DNA of 64,000 nt from Zygnema cylindricum. Its lineage: Eukaryota; Streptophyta; Zygnematophyceae; Zygnematales; Zygnemataceae. The position numbers and the translations under genes were made by a program. The notes under the pieces are model-generated. The model was not told the DNA's origin and made no database searches. It saw only the letters and a program-made list of their open reading frames with translations. Of this stretch, positions 10,610 to 21,318 are shown piece after piece (the stretch's first letter is position 1; each line of letters opens with the position of its first letter). Location of the stretch: contig JBBHKE010001371.1 of NCBI GenBank assembly GCA_037447655.1, positions 186,001-250,000 of the forward strand, given 5' to 3'.

Positions 10610-11310
10610 AGATAGTGACTTGACAAACCAAAAAACTCTCACAAATTTTGTGTATTTTTGTACGAAATATACAAAAGCACAGAGTAGTAAAAGTAACTAC
10701 ATTTGACAACACAATTATAACAGATGCCACATCAGCCGCACAAGCTACGACCAAATGATGACGCGTGACGGTTTCTTTTCCAGAACACACAATTTTGATG
10801 TCACAATCCACAATATTGCGACTAGATGTAACAATAAACATATTGCTACCCTTTTTCAAGAGAGATGACAAAAAACGTGTCAAAAATGATGATTTTACAT
10901 TTTTGTGGGAATCTCTTTTGAACCCGACTCGACCAAAGTCAGTAGTAGTTTAAGTGAAATTATTGCCAAAGAGAATCGTCATTGGAGGACAACGTCGAAA
11001 AATGGAGGTCAACGAATCAGAAGGTGACGACAGGTGATTGAATGCGCTAACATCCATGATCTAAGAGTCTTCAAAGCTTATAGAGATGTCAACAGAGTAA
11101 AAAGAGATGGTTTGATGATGTGTGAGCATATCCAATTGGCGACAAATCTAGCAGTGCAAAGAAAATGAACCAGTCATTGTTAGATTGCAAGTTGAAAATG
11201 TTTTCATACTTGAAGTTGATAAGTTGAATATACATTGCGTTATACGACAGACAACGAATGAGGTTTCGAAGACCAAATAGAGGAGAGTGTGAAACAAAAA
11301 AACTGTAGAT
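10610..11310 (-). pseudogene. possible copia protease-region fragment
   Basis: Minus-strand translation around 10970-11000 gives PPMTILFGNN, close to MMTILFGDNV in the protease-to-integrase link at 8550 and to LLGNSATL near 20750. Preceding residues FSLHC.IC near 11150 could be a decayed zinc knuckle. A 91-codon open frame at 10608-10883 continues the region without clear motifs. It lies downstream, in minus sense, of an RNase H remnant, so it probably belongs to a different copy. Identification rests on one motif. Confidence 0.35.
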
Positions 11311-11319
11311 TGGGAACCC

Positions 11320-12080
11320 TTATTGATTAGTGTATTTTTTAAGCTTTATAACTTTAATGGTCATTTTGCTTTTATCCCACAAGGTAAGGACAAGAGTCAT
11401 AAGGACAAGAGTTAAAACTTTGAGCAAAATACATTTCTCAAAGGCACTTCGTGAATCAAAAAAGACGAAAGAGGAGAAGGTCAGAGAAAATTGCAGATTG
11501 GTGAGGAAGGAACGATTCTTCATGATTTATTTTGTCGCACGGGTGGCAACCATGTACTAGCTTTGGTGTAGGATAAGGCAACGGTGGGCCACTTTTGGCG
11601 GCCCAAGAGATAAGGGCACCTCTAAGAAAGAACGGGATATGTCTAAGTCATCCCTTTAGTCTGTGATGCATCACATAAGGCAACAAAAGCGGGAGAGGAG
11701 AAGACATAATAGGTCAAGAAAAGAGATTTAGTGCCTTGGAGGTAACGTAACACACGTTTGGCTACCATAAGATGTTCTTCAACAGAATACAAACTGACTT
11801 AACGGACCAACAGCCACTACAATAACAGATCGGGTGTCGATCATTGCATACAAGAGTTTGTTGATTATGGACCGAGGTGTTATGTATATCTACAAAGACA
11901 AGCCCATAAGGTCGGGTGTCGATCGTTGCATACATGAGATTGTTGCTTATGGACCAAGATGGGTCATGTATATCTACAAAGACAAGCCCATTAGAGTTGT
12001 TGTTCACTATTCAGATGCAATTCCTAGTTGTTATGAATTTCCATGAGTTTATGAGAGAGAGGAGGTTTGAGTAATTGAAG
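11320..12080 (-). pseudogene. copia RT-end/RNase H remnant
   Basis: Minus-strand RNase H is recognisable: LLYAMIDTRSVIVVAVGPLSQF (near 11800-11860), then DDLDISRS..GALISWAAKSGPP (near 11590-11650) and NRSFLTNLQFS..SSFVFFDSRSAF (near 11420-11510). The last matches [23 protein letters not shown] in the 2004-3424 element. Frames are broken repeatedly. The RT-RNase H junction contains an 82-bp tandem duplication. RT proper is not recognisable upstream. Confidence 0.75.
11831..11994. repeat. 82-bp tandem duplication inside pol remnant
   Basis: Copy 1 starts cgggtgtcgatc at 11831 and copy 2 starts cgggtgtcgatc at 11913. Both contain the shared tatgtatatctacaaagac phrase. They differ at several positions, so the duplication is not recent. 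Confidence 0.85.
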
Positions 12081-12523
12081 ATTTTTTTGTGTTTTTGAGT
12101 CATTACTAACCAAAATTAGTGCAACTGTAAGAATGGTTGAAGTACACGAGGTCGCGGTATTTTTTTGTATGGTCGAGACTACTACGAGTTTATTCGGAAA
12201 AGTATACTTTACCTAGCTGTTTGAGAATAAGACTCGTACAAAAAAGAAAAGACAACGGTCGGATCAACATTGATCCTACAGTTACACATTCATATAGTGA
12301 CGCACTTCAAGACCTAAAAGCAATGATTCTTTGTCAAAATATAAAATTTACATTGGTGACGTTGTACACTCACATCTTTCACCGACGCCCAATAAATCAA
12401 TTATGGCACATAGCCAACTTGACTTGATATTCAATATTAAAGGGCTTTGAACGTACATTGGTATTGTAGTGTCTATGCGATGTTTATTCGATATGCTAAT
12501 GCGATATGCTAATTGTCTAAGCG
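12081..12523. other. no clear feature; left part of insertion target
   Basis: No coding motif can be supported from 12081 to about 12440. From about 12468 the sequence (tgtctatgcgatg, then gatatgctaat repeated at 12490 and 12503) continues, without the copia element, at 18361. It belongs to an older repeat, possibly an LTR, into which the copia element inserted. Confidence 0.5.
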
Positions 12524-12528
12524 ATGTC
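12524..12528. repeat. 5-bp target-site duplication (ATGTC), left
   Basis: Identical to 18361-18365 and directly abuts the 5' LTR. Confidence 0.9.
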
Positions 12529-13044
12529 TATTGGGATTGAGTACTGAGCACTCACTTACCGACGAGACATTTTCGTAGCTAAAGTAGCGACGAGCAGCGA
12601 CAAAGTAGTTTTGTCGCTAGATATTTGAAGTGACGTAGAAGTTGCTTGTTCGTTTCGTGTGAGTTCTAGCCGTACTATAGAAGTGACGTGGAAATTGTTT
12701 GGTCGCTTCGGTTCACTTAAGTATTAGTGGTACCGTGTGGTCACTTAAGTTCTAGTCGTACCGTGTAGTTCAAGTCGGTTAGTAGTTGACTTTCATTGTT
12801 GGTCAACTAACTCAGGACGACTACTTTTTTGTCTGCCGTATACTTCGCCACGCGTTTTTAGACGTGTGTATATATATTTGTTGAGGCTTCGTGGTAGAGT
12901 TATCTTTTTGGAGGCGTAGATTATTATGGAGGCGTAGAAAGATCAACAGCTAAAGGAGATTTGTACTTTGGTTGTATTAAATATATTGAACTTTGGAGGA
13001 ACACTTTCTTTGTTGTGTATACATTGTTTGGTTGCTATCTTTCA
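12529..13044 (+). repeat. 5' LTR
   Basis: 516 bp. The start is TATTGGGATTGAG where the 3' LTR keeps the canonical TGTTAGGATTAAG, so the TG terminus has mutated to TA. The end is ..GCTATCTTTCA. A TATATATA box lies at 12869-12876. The internal phrase ttcacttaagt..ctagtcgtaccgtgt is repeated in tandem (about 12712-12775), and the 3' LTR has the same duplication. Confidence 0.95.
12869..12876 (+). promoter_or_regulatory. LTR TATA box
   Basis: tatatata about 340 bp into the 5' LTR; the 3' LTR has the shorter tatatat at 18186-18192. It is the likely core promoter of the element. Confidence 0.5.
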
Positions 13045-13046
13045 AT

Positions 13047-13063
13047 TGGTATCGGAGCGGGTT
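13047..13063 (+). promoter_or_regulatory. primer-binding site (tRNA-iMet type)
   Basis: TGGTATCGGAGCGGGTT begins two bases after the LTR end. Plant copia elements use TGGTATCAGAGC, complementary to the 3' end of initiator tRNA-Met; this copy has one G for A difference in that core. It sets the minus-strand DNA start and supports a plant-like host. Confidence 0.85.
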
Positions 13064-13077
13064 ACAGGCAACGCTTG

Positions 13078-13236
13078 TCGGTATGGCGGAGAAAGGGAAA
13101 TCCCCGGTGGAACCTAGTGGAGGAGCTAGTGGGGGAGTTAGTGGAGGAGGAATTTGCCGGTATGGCAGAGAAAGGGAAATTCCCGGTGGAACCTAGTGGA
13201 GGAGCTAGTGGAGGAGGAATTACAAGGACACAATAT
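13078..13236 (+). repeat. 79-bp tandem duplication at gag start
   Basis: The segment starting at the first gag ATG (13083) is repeated from the second ATG (13162), 79 bp later. Because 79 is not a multiple of 3, the first ATG leads into a 37-codon dead frame (MAEKGKSPVEPSGG.. to a stop at 13194), and only the second ATG is in frame with the rest of gag. Confidence 0.85.
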
Positions 13237-14420
13237 GATGAGTATGACAAGTGGGGGGAGAAAAATGTGAAGATGGACGAAGGAACGTTTGAACCCTTTC
13301 AAGAGTTTCTCAAAACACAAGGAGATGATGGAGATGGAGGTGTAAGTGGAGACTCGCACAATTCAAAGAAAATAAAGAACAAAAAGGGGAAATCTAAACT
13401 TTATGAGGAAGAGGAGGAGAGCGACGATGATGATCTTAAAGTGTTTAATAAGACCATTGTCTTTACGGGTTCCAACTATGCAATTTGGAAGAGATACATT
13501 CGAGGAGCATTCACACCGAAAAAACTTTGGAACATTAGGGAAGAAACACAACTGGATCTTTCCGAGGATCTAGCCGGAGCAAAGAAGTGGGACAAGAAAG
13601 ATATGGCAGCCTCCACCGCACTAATACAAAGTTGTGCTAGCTCTATGCATGAATATTTTCTAACTCATGATAGGGTTTATGATTGTTAGACCGCTTTGCA
13701 AAATGCGTTTGAAAAAGGATTTGAGGCAAATGAAAATTATCTCTTAGAGGAGTATATTGGGTTTAGAATGAAAGAGAATGAGTCCATTGATGATGGAGTC
13801 AAAAGGTTTAATGCTATCAGAGAACAACCTAACTCACTCAATAACTTCCCTACAAAAAAAGAAAGGTTGTTTGTTTTTATGAGAAGTCTTCCAAGCAAGT
13901 TTGCGGTAACGAAGGAGGTCATCAAGGGGCGAGAGAAACCAACAATGGCATACGCTATCAACCACTTGAAGAGTATGGAGAAGGAGAAGGCAACATCGAA
14001 AGAAGAAAATAAAGAGTCATCTGTTCGGAGTTATCAGGAGGAGGATGACGGAGGAGCTTACAACTTTAGGGGATCTAGAGGGAAGAGGAGGTGGACCTTG
14101 TGGACGAGGAGGCAGGTCACAGGGCTTAGGGAGAGGCTCATATCAATGTGGTACCTCTCATATGACATGTTACAATTGTAACGAGACTAAGCATGGCTCA
14201 TTTGAATGCCCAGACAAGAGCAAACAATGTAACATTTGTCATAAATGGGGACACACTAGTCGCGGTTGTTATCAAAACAAGGGAACCAGTTGCGGAGGGG
14301 GACAGTTTAGAAGCGGAGGAAGTGGAGGAAGTGGAAGTAGCTCATCAGGTAGAGGGGACTTTGTTGGGGGTTGGCCAATGGGACAGAATCAAGAATTTTT
14401 CGTTTCACTTATCGAGGAAT
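13162..14420 (+). pseudogene. copia Gag of the complete element
   Basis: Capsid and nucleocapsid precursor. I chose the ATG at 13162 because it is the one in frame with the long open stretch. The N-terminal part has a Gly/Ser-rich leader, a lysine cluster (KKIKNKKGKSK) and an acidic run (EEEEESDDDD). The capsid region follows, with GSNYAIWKRYIRGAF, KKDMAASTALIQSC, a stop at 13687, then the UBN2-like MKENESIDDGVKRFNAI and LFVFMRSLPSKF. After a frameshift near 14080 there is a Gly-rich RNA-binding stretch and two CCHC zinc knuckles, C-X2-C-X4-H-X4-C, at 14168-14209 (CYNCNETKHGSFEC) and 14228-14269 (CNICHKWGHTSRGC). Two perfect knuckles in a row are more than the single one usual in copia Gag. 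Confidence 0.9.
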
Positions 14421-17400
14421 CACACGAAAAGAACGAGAATATCCTATTTCACACACGAGGCAAGGAGAGTAAGGGAAAATTTAACAATTGGATCATAGAT
14501 TCAAGTGCTACACATCACATGTGTTCAGATCTAGGACTATTCAGTGACATTAGAAAACTCACTATACCAAAATCCATCATAGTGGCTAATGGTTCAATGA
14601 TGGTCATCGATACTGTGGGAACAGTACGGTTAGATTTAACGACACAAGATAGGGAAGGGAAAACTAGAGTCGATAGAGTACACTTTAACAATGTGCTTTA
14701 TAATCCGGGGGGTGCATTAATCTCTTAAGTGTCCCACAACTTTAGAAGAAAGGAGGAAGAGTTGCATGCTTGGAAGGAGGTAGAATCATTTTGAGTAGTA
14801 AAACAAGGCCATTTGGAGAAGGCATTGTGACTGAAAACATGTGCAAAGTAGGTTGATTTGGAGAAAATCAGAAAATAGGACGGCGGATGAAGAAGGCCAT
14901 CTCCATTCGGCAGAGGTCAAAAAGGAGGACCTCACGTTGTGGCACCATCGAATGTGTCACACTTCAAAGAATAACATTAGGGAGACGATTTTTCTTGGTG
15001 CGGTTCGAGGACTAGACGTGTCGACAAGAGAGAAGGTCATTGGATGTGTTTGATGCACAAAAGGGAAGCATAAAAGGAAGCCTCATCCGGTGAAAGATCT
15101 TCAATTCAAAGCGAATGCCCCTCTAGATCTAAGTCCATGTAGATGTTTGTGGGGAACACATCTAGAAACCAATAGAAAAAATAAATACATTAAGGTGATG
15201 GTTGATGATTTCAGCAGAAGACAAGGGTATATCTTTTAAAAGCTAAGTGAAACGCTCTAGAAACATTTAAAGACTTGGTGGTTATGGCTGGGAGGGAAAG
15301 TGGGAGACAAGTTAAGGCGGTACGCTCGGATCGTAGAGGTGAATTTCTTGCTTTCGCTGAATATTGTTAAGAGATGCGGATTAAGCAGCAATTCACGGCT
15401 CTTTATTCCCCACAATCGAGTGGAATAGCAGAGAGGAAGAACCGGACATTGCAAGAGATGGTGCGAGCCATGCTCCATACTACGAAACTCACACATCCTC
15501 TTTGGGGAGAAGCAATCAAGGCTGCTAACCATGTTACCAACATGAGAATAAACTCCGCTTTGGGTAACAAAACACCGGAGGAACTTTGGAGTGGACACAT
15601 ACCTACGGTAAAACATTTGAGGATTTGAGGATGTGAGGCTATGGGATACATCGAGGAAAGAAATCAGGAGGGAAAGTTTGATGCACGGTCATAAGAAGGA
15701 TATTTTGTGGGATATAGTGAGAACTCAATGCAGTCTAAGATTTATAACCCAGTTACTAGAAAGGTTAAAGAGTCCAAAAATGTGGAGTATCATAAGAACT
15801 TGGAATGGATGGTGAAAGGAGCTAATGAGTCCAAACGAGCTCAAGATTATGAGGAGGAGAGTCATTATGAGAAGTTCATAGGAGAGGAGGAAGAAGAATA
15901 AGTTTTAATAGAGGTAGGGAAAAAGAAAAAGGTGCAATTTGTAGAGAAAGCTTTAGAGAAAGTTTTGATACCTAACCTTAGCGGCACGGGATCACAAAGA
16001 GACAAGGTTATGAGAGAATCACCCACTCGCACTAACAACGTGGCATCAGAAGAGACACCCTTGAAGAAGGAGGATGATGACAAGATTGAGATCAACGATT
16101 CGGATAAGGAATTTGCAAAAGACTTACAAAGAAGTAAGAGATCAACTAAAGGGAAGGCACCGGAACGATTCTCACCTGGACAGTCATATAAAGAGCAAAC
16201 CAGCTACCAGAGGGCAATTTCCAAAATTAGAGAAGGAAGGGCGGAATCTTTCCTCTTATGAAAGGCAATAACAGAAAATCGTCCGGCCAATACTCAATCA
16301 TATCTAGAGGCTCGAGACTCGGACGAATGGGAAGAGAAGTGGAAACAGGCGTTTATCAAAAAATTTAATTCTGTAAAATCAAATGGGTGTTTTGAAGAGA
16401 TAGATTTACCGGTAGGTAAGAAGGCGATAGACTCAAAGTGGGTTTTTAAGACAAAGACGGGAACTTCGGGAGAAATTGTTAAGTATAAGGAACAGTTAGT
16501 ATGTAAGGGCTATTAGCAAAAAGAAGGGATTGATTACTCAGAGACTTTTGCCCTTGTAGTTAAGTTCAATTCAATACGTGCAATTATTGCAATGGCGGCG
16601 GCGGAAGGAATGCACATCCAACAGATGGATGTAGAGACGCCTTTTTTAAATGGTGAATTAAACGAGGAGGTATAGAAGAAAATTCTAGAAGATACTTGGA
16701 AAAAATGGTAAGGTATGGAGGCTGTGGAAGGCTTTGTATGATTTAAAGCAGGCACCGAGAACATGGAACCATAAGCTTTACAAGGTTTCACTAATTTTAG
16801 GATTTAAAAGGCTTACTGCAGATTGTGGAGTGTATATTCGAGGAGAAGGTTGGAACATGATAATCTTTAGTGTATACGTAGATGACTTTATTTCCATCTC
16901 TCACAACTTGGAGTTACTTGGAGAATTAATAATTGAATTTAAAAAATATTTTCGAATTACAGACTTAGAGGATGCACAATACATTGTGGGAATTCAGATT
17001 CAGAGGAGGAGGAACGGGAATATTAAGTTAAGCCAAGAACAATATGCAAAAGAGGTATTAGAAAGATTTGGGTTGCTAGATTGTAAGCCACTTGGAACTC
17101 TTTTTGATCCTCGTGACAAGCATTCTAACTTTGTTAAAAGTCTCGAGGTTGAAGCTCTGTATAAGGAGGTAGTTAGAAGCTTGATGAATTTGAGTGTCGG
17201 AACAAGATCAGACATTAGTGCCGCAGTGAGTGCGGTTACATTACTGTAGTAATCCAAAAAAGGTACATTGGGAGGTAGTGAAAAGGATCTTTAGATATTT
17301 GGCTGGAACCCTTAGTCTTGGAAGTGTTTATAGAAAAAATGAGAGTTTGACTTGTTATGGCTATTGTGATGCCGACTATGGAGGGGACCATGATACAGGA

Positions 17401-17755
17401 AGGTCTACGTCATGATATGTGTTTTTACTTGCAGGGGAAGCCATCTCGTGGAATTCTCGGTTGCAACCCACTGTGGCACTCTCATCTACGGAGGCGGAGT
17501 ATATGGCCGCATGTCATGCTGCGAAAAATGCCGTGTGGAATAAGGAATTTCTATCGAAGGTTGGAGTGAAAAAGGAATGCATGCAAATATTAAGCAATAA
17601 CATGTATTCCATTGCACATAGTAAAAATCCTATTTTACATAAGCGCACAAAGCACATTAAAATTCAGTGGCATTTGGTAGAGATTTGGTTTCGGAAAAAG
17701 AAGTTGAATTTGTGTTTGTACCTACATAAGAGCAAGCTACTAATATGTTAACCAA
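14421..17755 (+). pseudogene. copia Pol (protease-integrase-RT-RNase H)
   Basis: Protease: WIIDSSATHHMC at 14489-14521; the family motif is DSG, so the flap-side Gly is replaced by Ser. GAG-pre-integrase and zinc: LTLWHHRMCHTSK to ..CTKGKHKRKPH (14930-15085). Integrase core: VMVDDFSRRQGYIF, RSDRRGEF (second Asp; Gly to Arg next to it) and SPQSSGIAERKNRT (Glu) near 15330-15450, then PLWGEAIKAANHV. RT: ARDSDEWEEKWKQAF, KAIDSKWVFKTKTG (16300-16460), QQMDVETPFLNGEL, LKQAPRTWN and the intact catalytic YVDD at 16875-16886. RNase H: YCDADYGGD and [16 protein letters not shown] (near 17370-17530), ending with HKRTKHIKIQWH. Breaks include stops at 14727, 15051, 15369, 16515, 16673, 17248 and 17415. 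The RT and RNase H parts are the best preserved in the window. Confidence 0.95.
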
Positions 17756-17833
17756 AACAACATTAAAGGAAGTATATGAAATGGGAAAGAAGTTAGTGGG
17801 CATGGAGTAAGAGGGGGCTTTGAGTGTCTCAGT

Positions 17834-17844
17834 AAGAGGGGTGA
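17834..17844 (+). promoter_or_regulatory. polypurine tract
   Basis: aagaggggtga directly precedes the 3' LTR start TGTTAGG. Confidence 0.85.
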
Positions 17845-18360
17845 TGTTAGGATTAAGTACAGAACACTCACTTAGCGACAAGACATTCTCGTAGCTAAAG
17901 TAGCGACGACTAGCGACGAAGTAGTTTTGTCGCTAGATATTTGAAGTGATGTAGAAGTTGCTAGTTTGTTTCGCGTGAGTTCTAGCCGTACTATAGAAGT
18001 GACGTGGAAATTGTTTGGTCGCTTCGGTTCACTTAAGTTTTAGTCGTACCGTGTGGTTCACTTAAGTTCTAGTCGTACCGTGTAGTTCAAGTCCGTTAGT
18101 AGTTGACTTTCATTGTTGGTCAACTAACTTAGGACGACTACCTTTTTGTCGGCCGTATACTTCACCACGCGTTTTTAGTCATGTGTATATATTTGTTGAG
18201 GCTTCGTGGTAGAGTTAACATTTTGGAGGCGCAAATAATTATGAAGGCGTAGAAAGATCAACAGCTAAAGGAGATTTGTACTTTGAATGTATTTAATATA
18301 TTGAACTTTGGAGGAACACTTTCTTTGTTGTGTATACATTGTTTGGTTTGCTATCTTTCA
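17845..18360 (+). repeat. 3' LTR
   Basis: 516 bp, from TGTTAGGATTAAG to GCTATCTTTCA, aligned base for base with the 5' LTR apart from a few short indels. It is followed by the TSD ATGTC. Confidence 0.95.
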
Positions 18361-18365
18361 ATGTC
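18361..18365. repeat. 5-bp target-site duplication (ATGTC), right
   Basis: Matches 12524-12528. Confidence 0.9.
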
Positions 18366-18560
18366 TATGTGATATGCTAATGCGATATGCTAATCTGATT
18401 GGTCACGCAATAGTAATGTGATTGGTCAATTACTTTGTAGGTAGGATTGTGAGTATAAAACTCACATTAGGACGTGGTGTTTTTCACCACAACCAGCGCT
18501 CTACAGTTTAGTCATTTTTTATTTTGTCATTTTTTTATGTTGTCAACAGACAAATCTTTG
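18366..18560 (+). promoter_or_regulatory. promoter-like part of the older target repeat
   Basis: Two identical inverted CCAAT words, TGATTGGTCA, lie at 18396-18405 and 18419-18428, followed 26 bp later by TATAAAA at 18454-18460. The TATA box sits inside a perfect 6-bp inverted repeat, GTGAGT-ataaa-ACTCAC (18449-18465). With the left flank at 12468-12523 this looks like the U3 and core promoter of another LTR family. No pol for that family is seen nearby, so a solo LTR is possible. Confidence 0.45.
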
Positions 18561-19218
18561 TTAATACGTTATAGATTGATTTCAAATATTGCAGTCTGGT
18601 TGAAATGTGGTTGTTTATGAGTTGTGCCACGTTTGATGTTGTGACTGATGGGTAACTGTGAGTAGAGTGAGGTATAAGGTTATTGAGGCTAAAGGTTAGT
18701 GAGGTATAAGGTTAGAGCATTTTAAGGTAGCTTAGTTGTCAGATATCTCATAATATGGAGAATTTTGACTACACTGGAACATAGGAAACTTGTACAAGAC
18801 TTCTCTGATTTACTTTTTTTGAGATATACTTGTTTTGAGATATACTTGTTTTGAGATATACATAGCATTTTGGTATTTAGATCACGATCATCAAGAATTC
18901 AACACAATATTGTGGAACAAAGGCTAAGGTAGCTTAACTATCAAATATCCCACAAGATGGAGAATTTTGAGCAAGAGGTCATAAGCCCACGCCTTTAACT
19001 ATGAGTATTCGACGGAACTAAGTACCTGCTGTAGAAGGTGGAAGGTGCTGATCCAAGAGATCTGGAGGAGAAGGAGTTGTTGTGTATTAGAGATCTGGAG
19101 GAGGAGTTGTTGTGTATTGTGGATAGCTCAGTGACCCATCAAAGGTGATCGGTTAACAACACCATCATGGATGGCTTATGGATAACTAAATGACCCATCA
19201 AGGGAAGACACATCAAGA
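18561..19218. other. non-coding, small internal repeats
   Basis: No gene is seen. There is a 45-bp direct repeat (taaggtagctta..tggagaattttga) at 18724-18769 and 18925-18970, a 16-bp tandem repeat in between, and a shorter repeat gagttgttgtgtatt near 19073 and 19105. Confidence 0.6.
18817..18862 (+). repeat. 16-bp tandem repeat (TTTTGAGATATACTTG)x2.9
   Basis: Units at 18817-18832, 18833-18848 and a partial third unit to about 18862. Confidence 0.9.
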
Positions 19219-19386
19219 GAAGACACAAATATTGAAGAAGCATGTGAGGAAGCATCTAAGGCATCCTCATGCAAGAGTTTTGAAAGTGATTGGGCAATCG
19301 ATAACATTAGAGTTGAAAATCTATCATTGCAATGCTTGACAAAAGACATTGCAACTAAAGCTATAAATATTTGGAAAGAACTATAA
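19219..19386 (+). pseudogene. possible gag fragment, unassigned family
   Basis: A 55-codon open stretch ends at TAA 19384. Residues SDWAIDNIRVENLSLQCLTK and ATKAINIWKEL resemble the copia Gag motif in which an acidic, helix-rich segment ends in the A-x-x-x-W-x-x-L capsid signature (compare AHNAWTLLSN in the 6800 gag). After the stop, HMYQIKNLQIQIY continues the pattern in the same frame. No initiator Met and no neighbouring domain are present. Confidence 0.3.
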
Positions 19387-19689
19387 CATATGTATCAAAT
19401 AAAAAATTTGCAAATACAAATATATTAAGAGACATTAATAATGAAATAGTTTACGGAAGCTATGGGAGCACAAAAAGTTTACCGAATGTATAAAACAGCG
19501 TTTTAATTGATAAGTCGTTTACCTGCGAATAACAAATATACCTTAAAACATATGTAAAACGGAGTAAAGTAACTGAAATGGTCACATGTTCTATGTCTCA
19601 TTTTTCTAGAAGAATCAAATACAAAACTCATGGGGGAAAACCCACTACACTAAGCACTCGGTTTAAAAATCCACGTTTAACTAATCCTA
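19387..19689. other. no recognisable feature
   Basis: AT-rich DNA between a possible gag fragment and the truncated end of a minus-strand integrase. Nothing can be supported. Confidence 0.4.
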
Positions 19690-21318
19690 ATGAGTGGTTT
19701 TCCGTCAAATGTGACATCACAGCTCAGTATTACACGGTGTTCTTGAAGCAACCAAATCTAGTATGCTTTGGATTCGGTGGAGTTGCCAACCAAAAATCCG
19801 AGATTGGCGCGACACTATAACTGTTTGCGGGCGTGAGATTTTTCGTTCACACGTCGCTACCACATATATGGAGATGGGAAACTTTAGGTTTTTGGTTTGT
19901 CAAATCTTTGTGTGGCGAAAGGTTCAATCCGGATTGTGTAGGACATAAACTTTGTTGATGTTTGGCAATTGTGAGGACTTTTCCTCAAAAGATAGGTGAT
20001 AAGGTTGAGAAATGTAACATGGAGCGTCCCATGTTAAAAACCGTACAGTTGTGACATTTTGAGACACCGTTTTGTTGGAGAGTATGAGTTGTGGACAATT
20101 CCGTGAGATGATAGAAAAGAGGTAAATCTTTAGGAGGAATTTTCCCCCTCCGTTGTCACTTCGTACATGGTACAAGTGACAATAGCGTGGCGTCATCGAT
20201 GATCGTTACAAAATACAACGCTCCATTATGACTTAGCACTAACATTGGGCCGTATAAGTCAAAATGGGTTAAGGAAAGTAGAACATTTGGAAGAAGTGGT
20301 GTTGAAAGAATGGACAGCCTAGAAAATTTGCCTTTGTTGCACCTAGTACAGAAAGGGATTTTTTTGGTCACAAGTAAATCTAATCCAGTAACGAGGCCTT
20401 ATTTAATTGGTGAAGGTTAGAATTGGAGAGATGTCCGTAGCGAGACAACATTTGGAGAGGGTGAAACGTGGGGAAGAGATGGAGAGCTTGGCAGATCCAA
20501 CGGAGGAAAAAGAGGAAAAAATGAGTATGTCCCCATATTTGACTCATTGTCTAACGAAACATTTTGTCTATGACGTGGTAAAAAGAAAACACGACCGTGG
20601 TTTCTTGTTGTAAAACCGCGCAGACAGAGAAGAGAATTTTACGAAGTCCATGGATAAAAAATACATTGTAGAGTTTAATGCTCGATTGATTTGGAGATCC
20701 GGCAAGAGTGATCGTTGGACTAACATGCGTGGCCGTAAGAGTGGCGCTATTGCCAAGAAGAATATGCAACAATGAACAGAGTGGTACAAGTGGACGAACC
20801 AATCGGAGCGTGAAGATAGATGGCGAGGCACCTAAATCGACAACCCAAGAGTGAGTAGTGGCTTTGGTATAGTGGATGATCCAGTGGATTCGCCAGAGAT
20901 TGGAAGTGTCATCAAGGTGAGTCCAAAATCGGATTGCGTTACTAAGATTTGAGGATTAATTTCAACAGTTAGATGAAAAGGTTAAGGTTTGAGGATTAAT
21001 TTTGACAGTTGGATGAAAAGGAGGTGGGTGAGGAGGTGAGTTATCAGAAGCGTACAGTGGATGCGAATAGATGTATCCGGAAAGATTGGAAGTGGAGTGA
21101 TTTGATGTAAGAGGATTACCGTAACTATAAGGCTGAAATGATGCGAAAGGATTGGTTGGAGGAAATTGGTTGTGGACAGCGAGAAAAGTTACTTCAGTCC
21201 GGCAAGCTAGTTCAGGAGGCTTGGCCATCATATGTTTCACAACCTCTAATATGATTACGCCCACCCTACAGCCCAATCCTCCTTGGCGGTCGTGTTTTCC
21301 GCTTAAGAGCTGGACATA
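19690..21318 (-). pseudogene. copia gag end-protease-integrase remnant
   Basis: Minus-strand order: the gag basic region at about 21200-21318 (SGKHDRQGGLG), a Pro-rich stretch (PTNPFASFQPYS near 21140, which parallels PTNPFAHSNPYN at 7490), the protease-to-integrase link at 20551-20802 (LGNSATLTATHV, LYNVFFIHGLRKILFSV), then the integrase zinc region and core at 20156-20371 (CTRCNKGKF, LTHFDLYGPM with the first catalytic Asp, LYFVTIIDDAT). Near 19700-19800 the C-terminal part matches nucleotides 6300-6420. RT and RNase H are absent. It is the same family as the fragments at 6800-7514, 7622-9595 and 23500-24300. Confidence 0.8.

Larger units (their letters stand above)
12529..18360 (+). mobile_element. 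complete Ty1/copia LTR retrotransposon
   Basis: This is the only structurally complete retroelement in the window, 5832 bp long. It has two 516-bp LTRs (12529-13044 and 17845-18360), a primer-binding site at 13047, gag, protease, integrase, RT and RNase H in copia order, a polypurine tract before the 3' LTR and a 5-bp target duplication ATGTC. By hand alignment the LTRs differ at about 35-40 positions (roughly 93% identity), so the insertion is old. Many stops and frameshifts show that it is now dead. It is inserted within older repeat DNA that continues on both sides. Confidence 0.96.
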
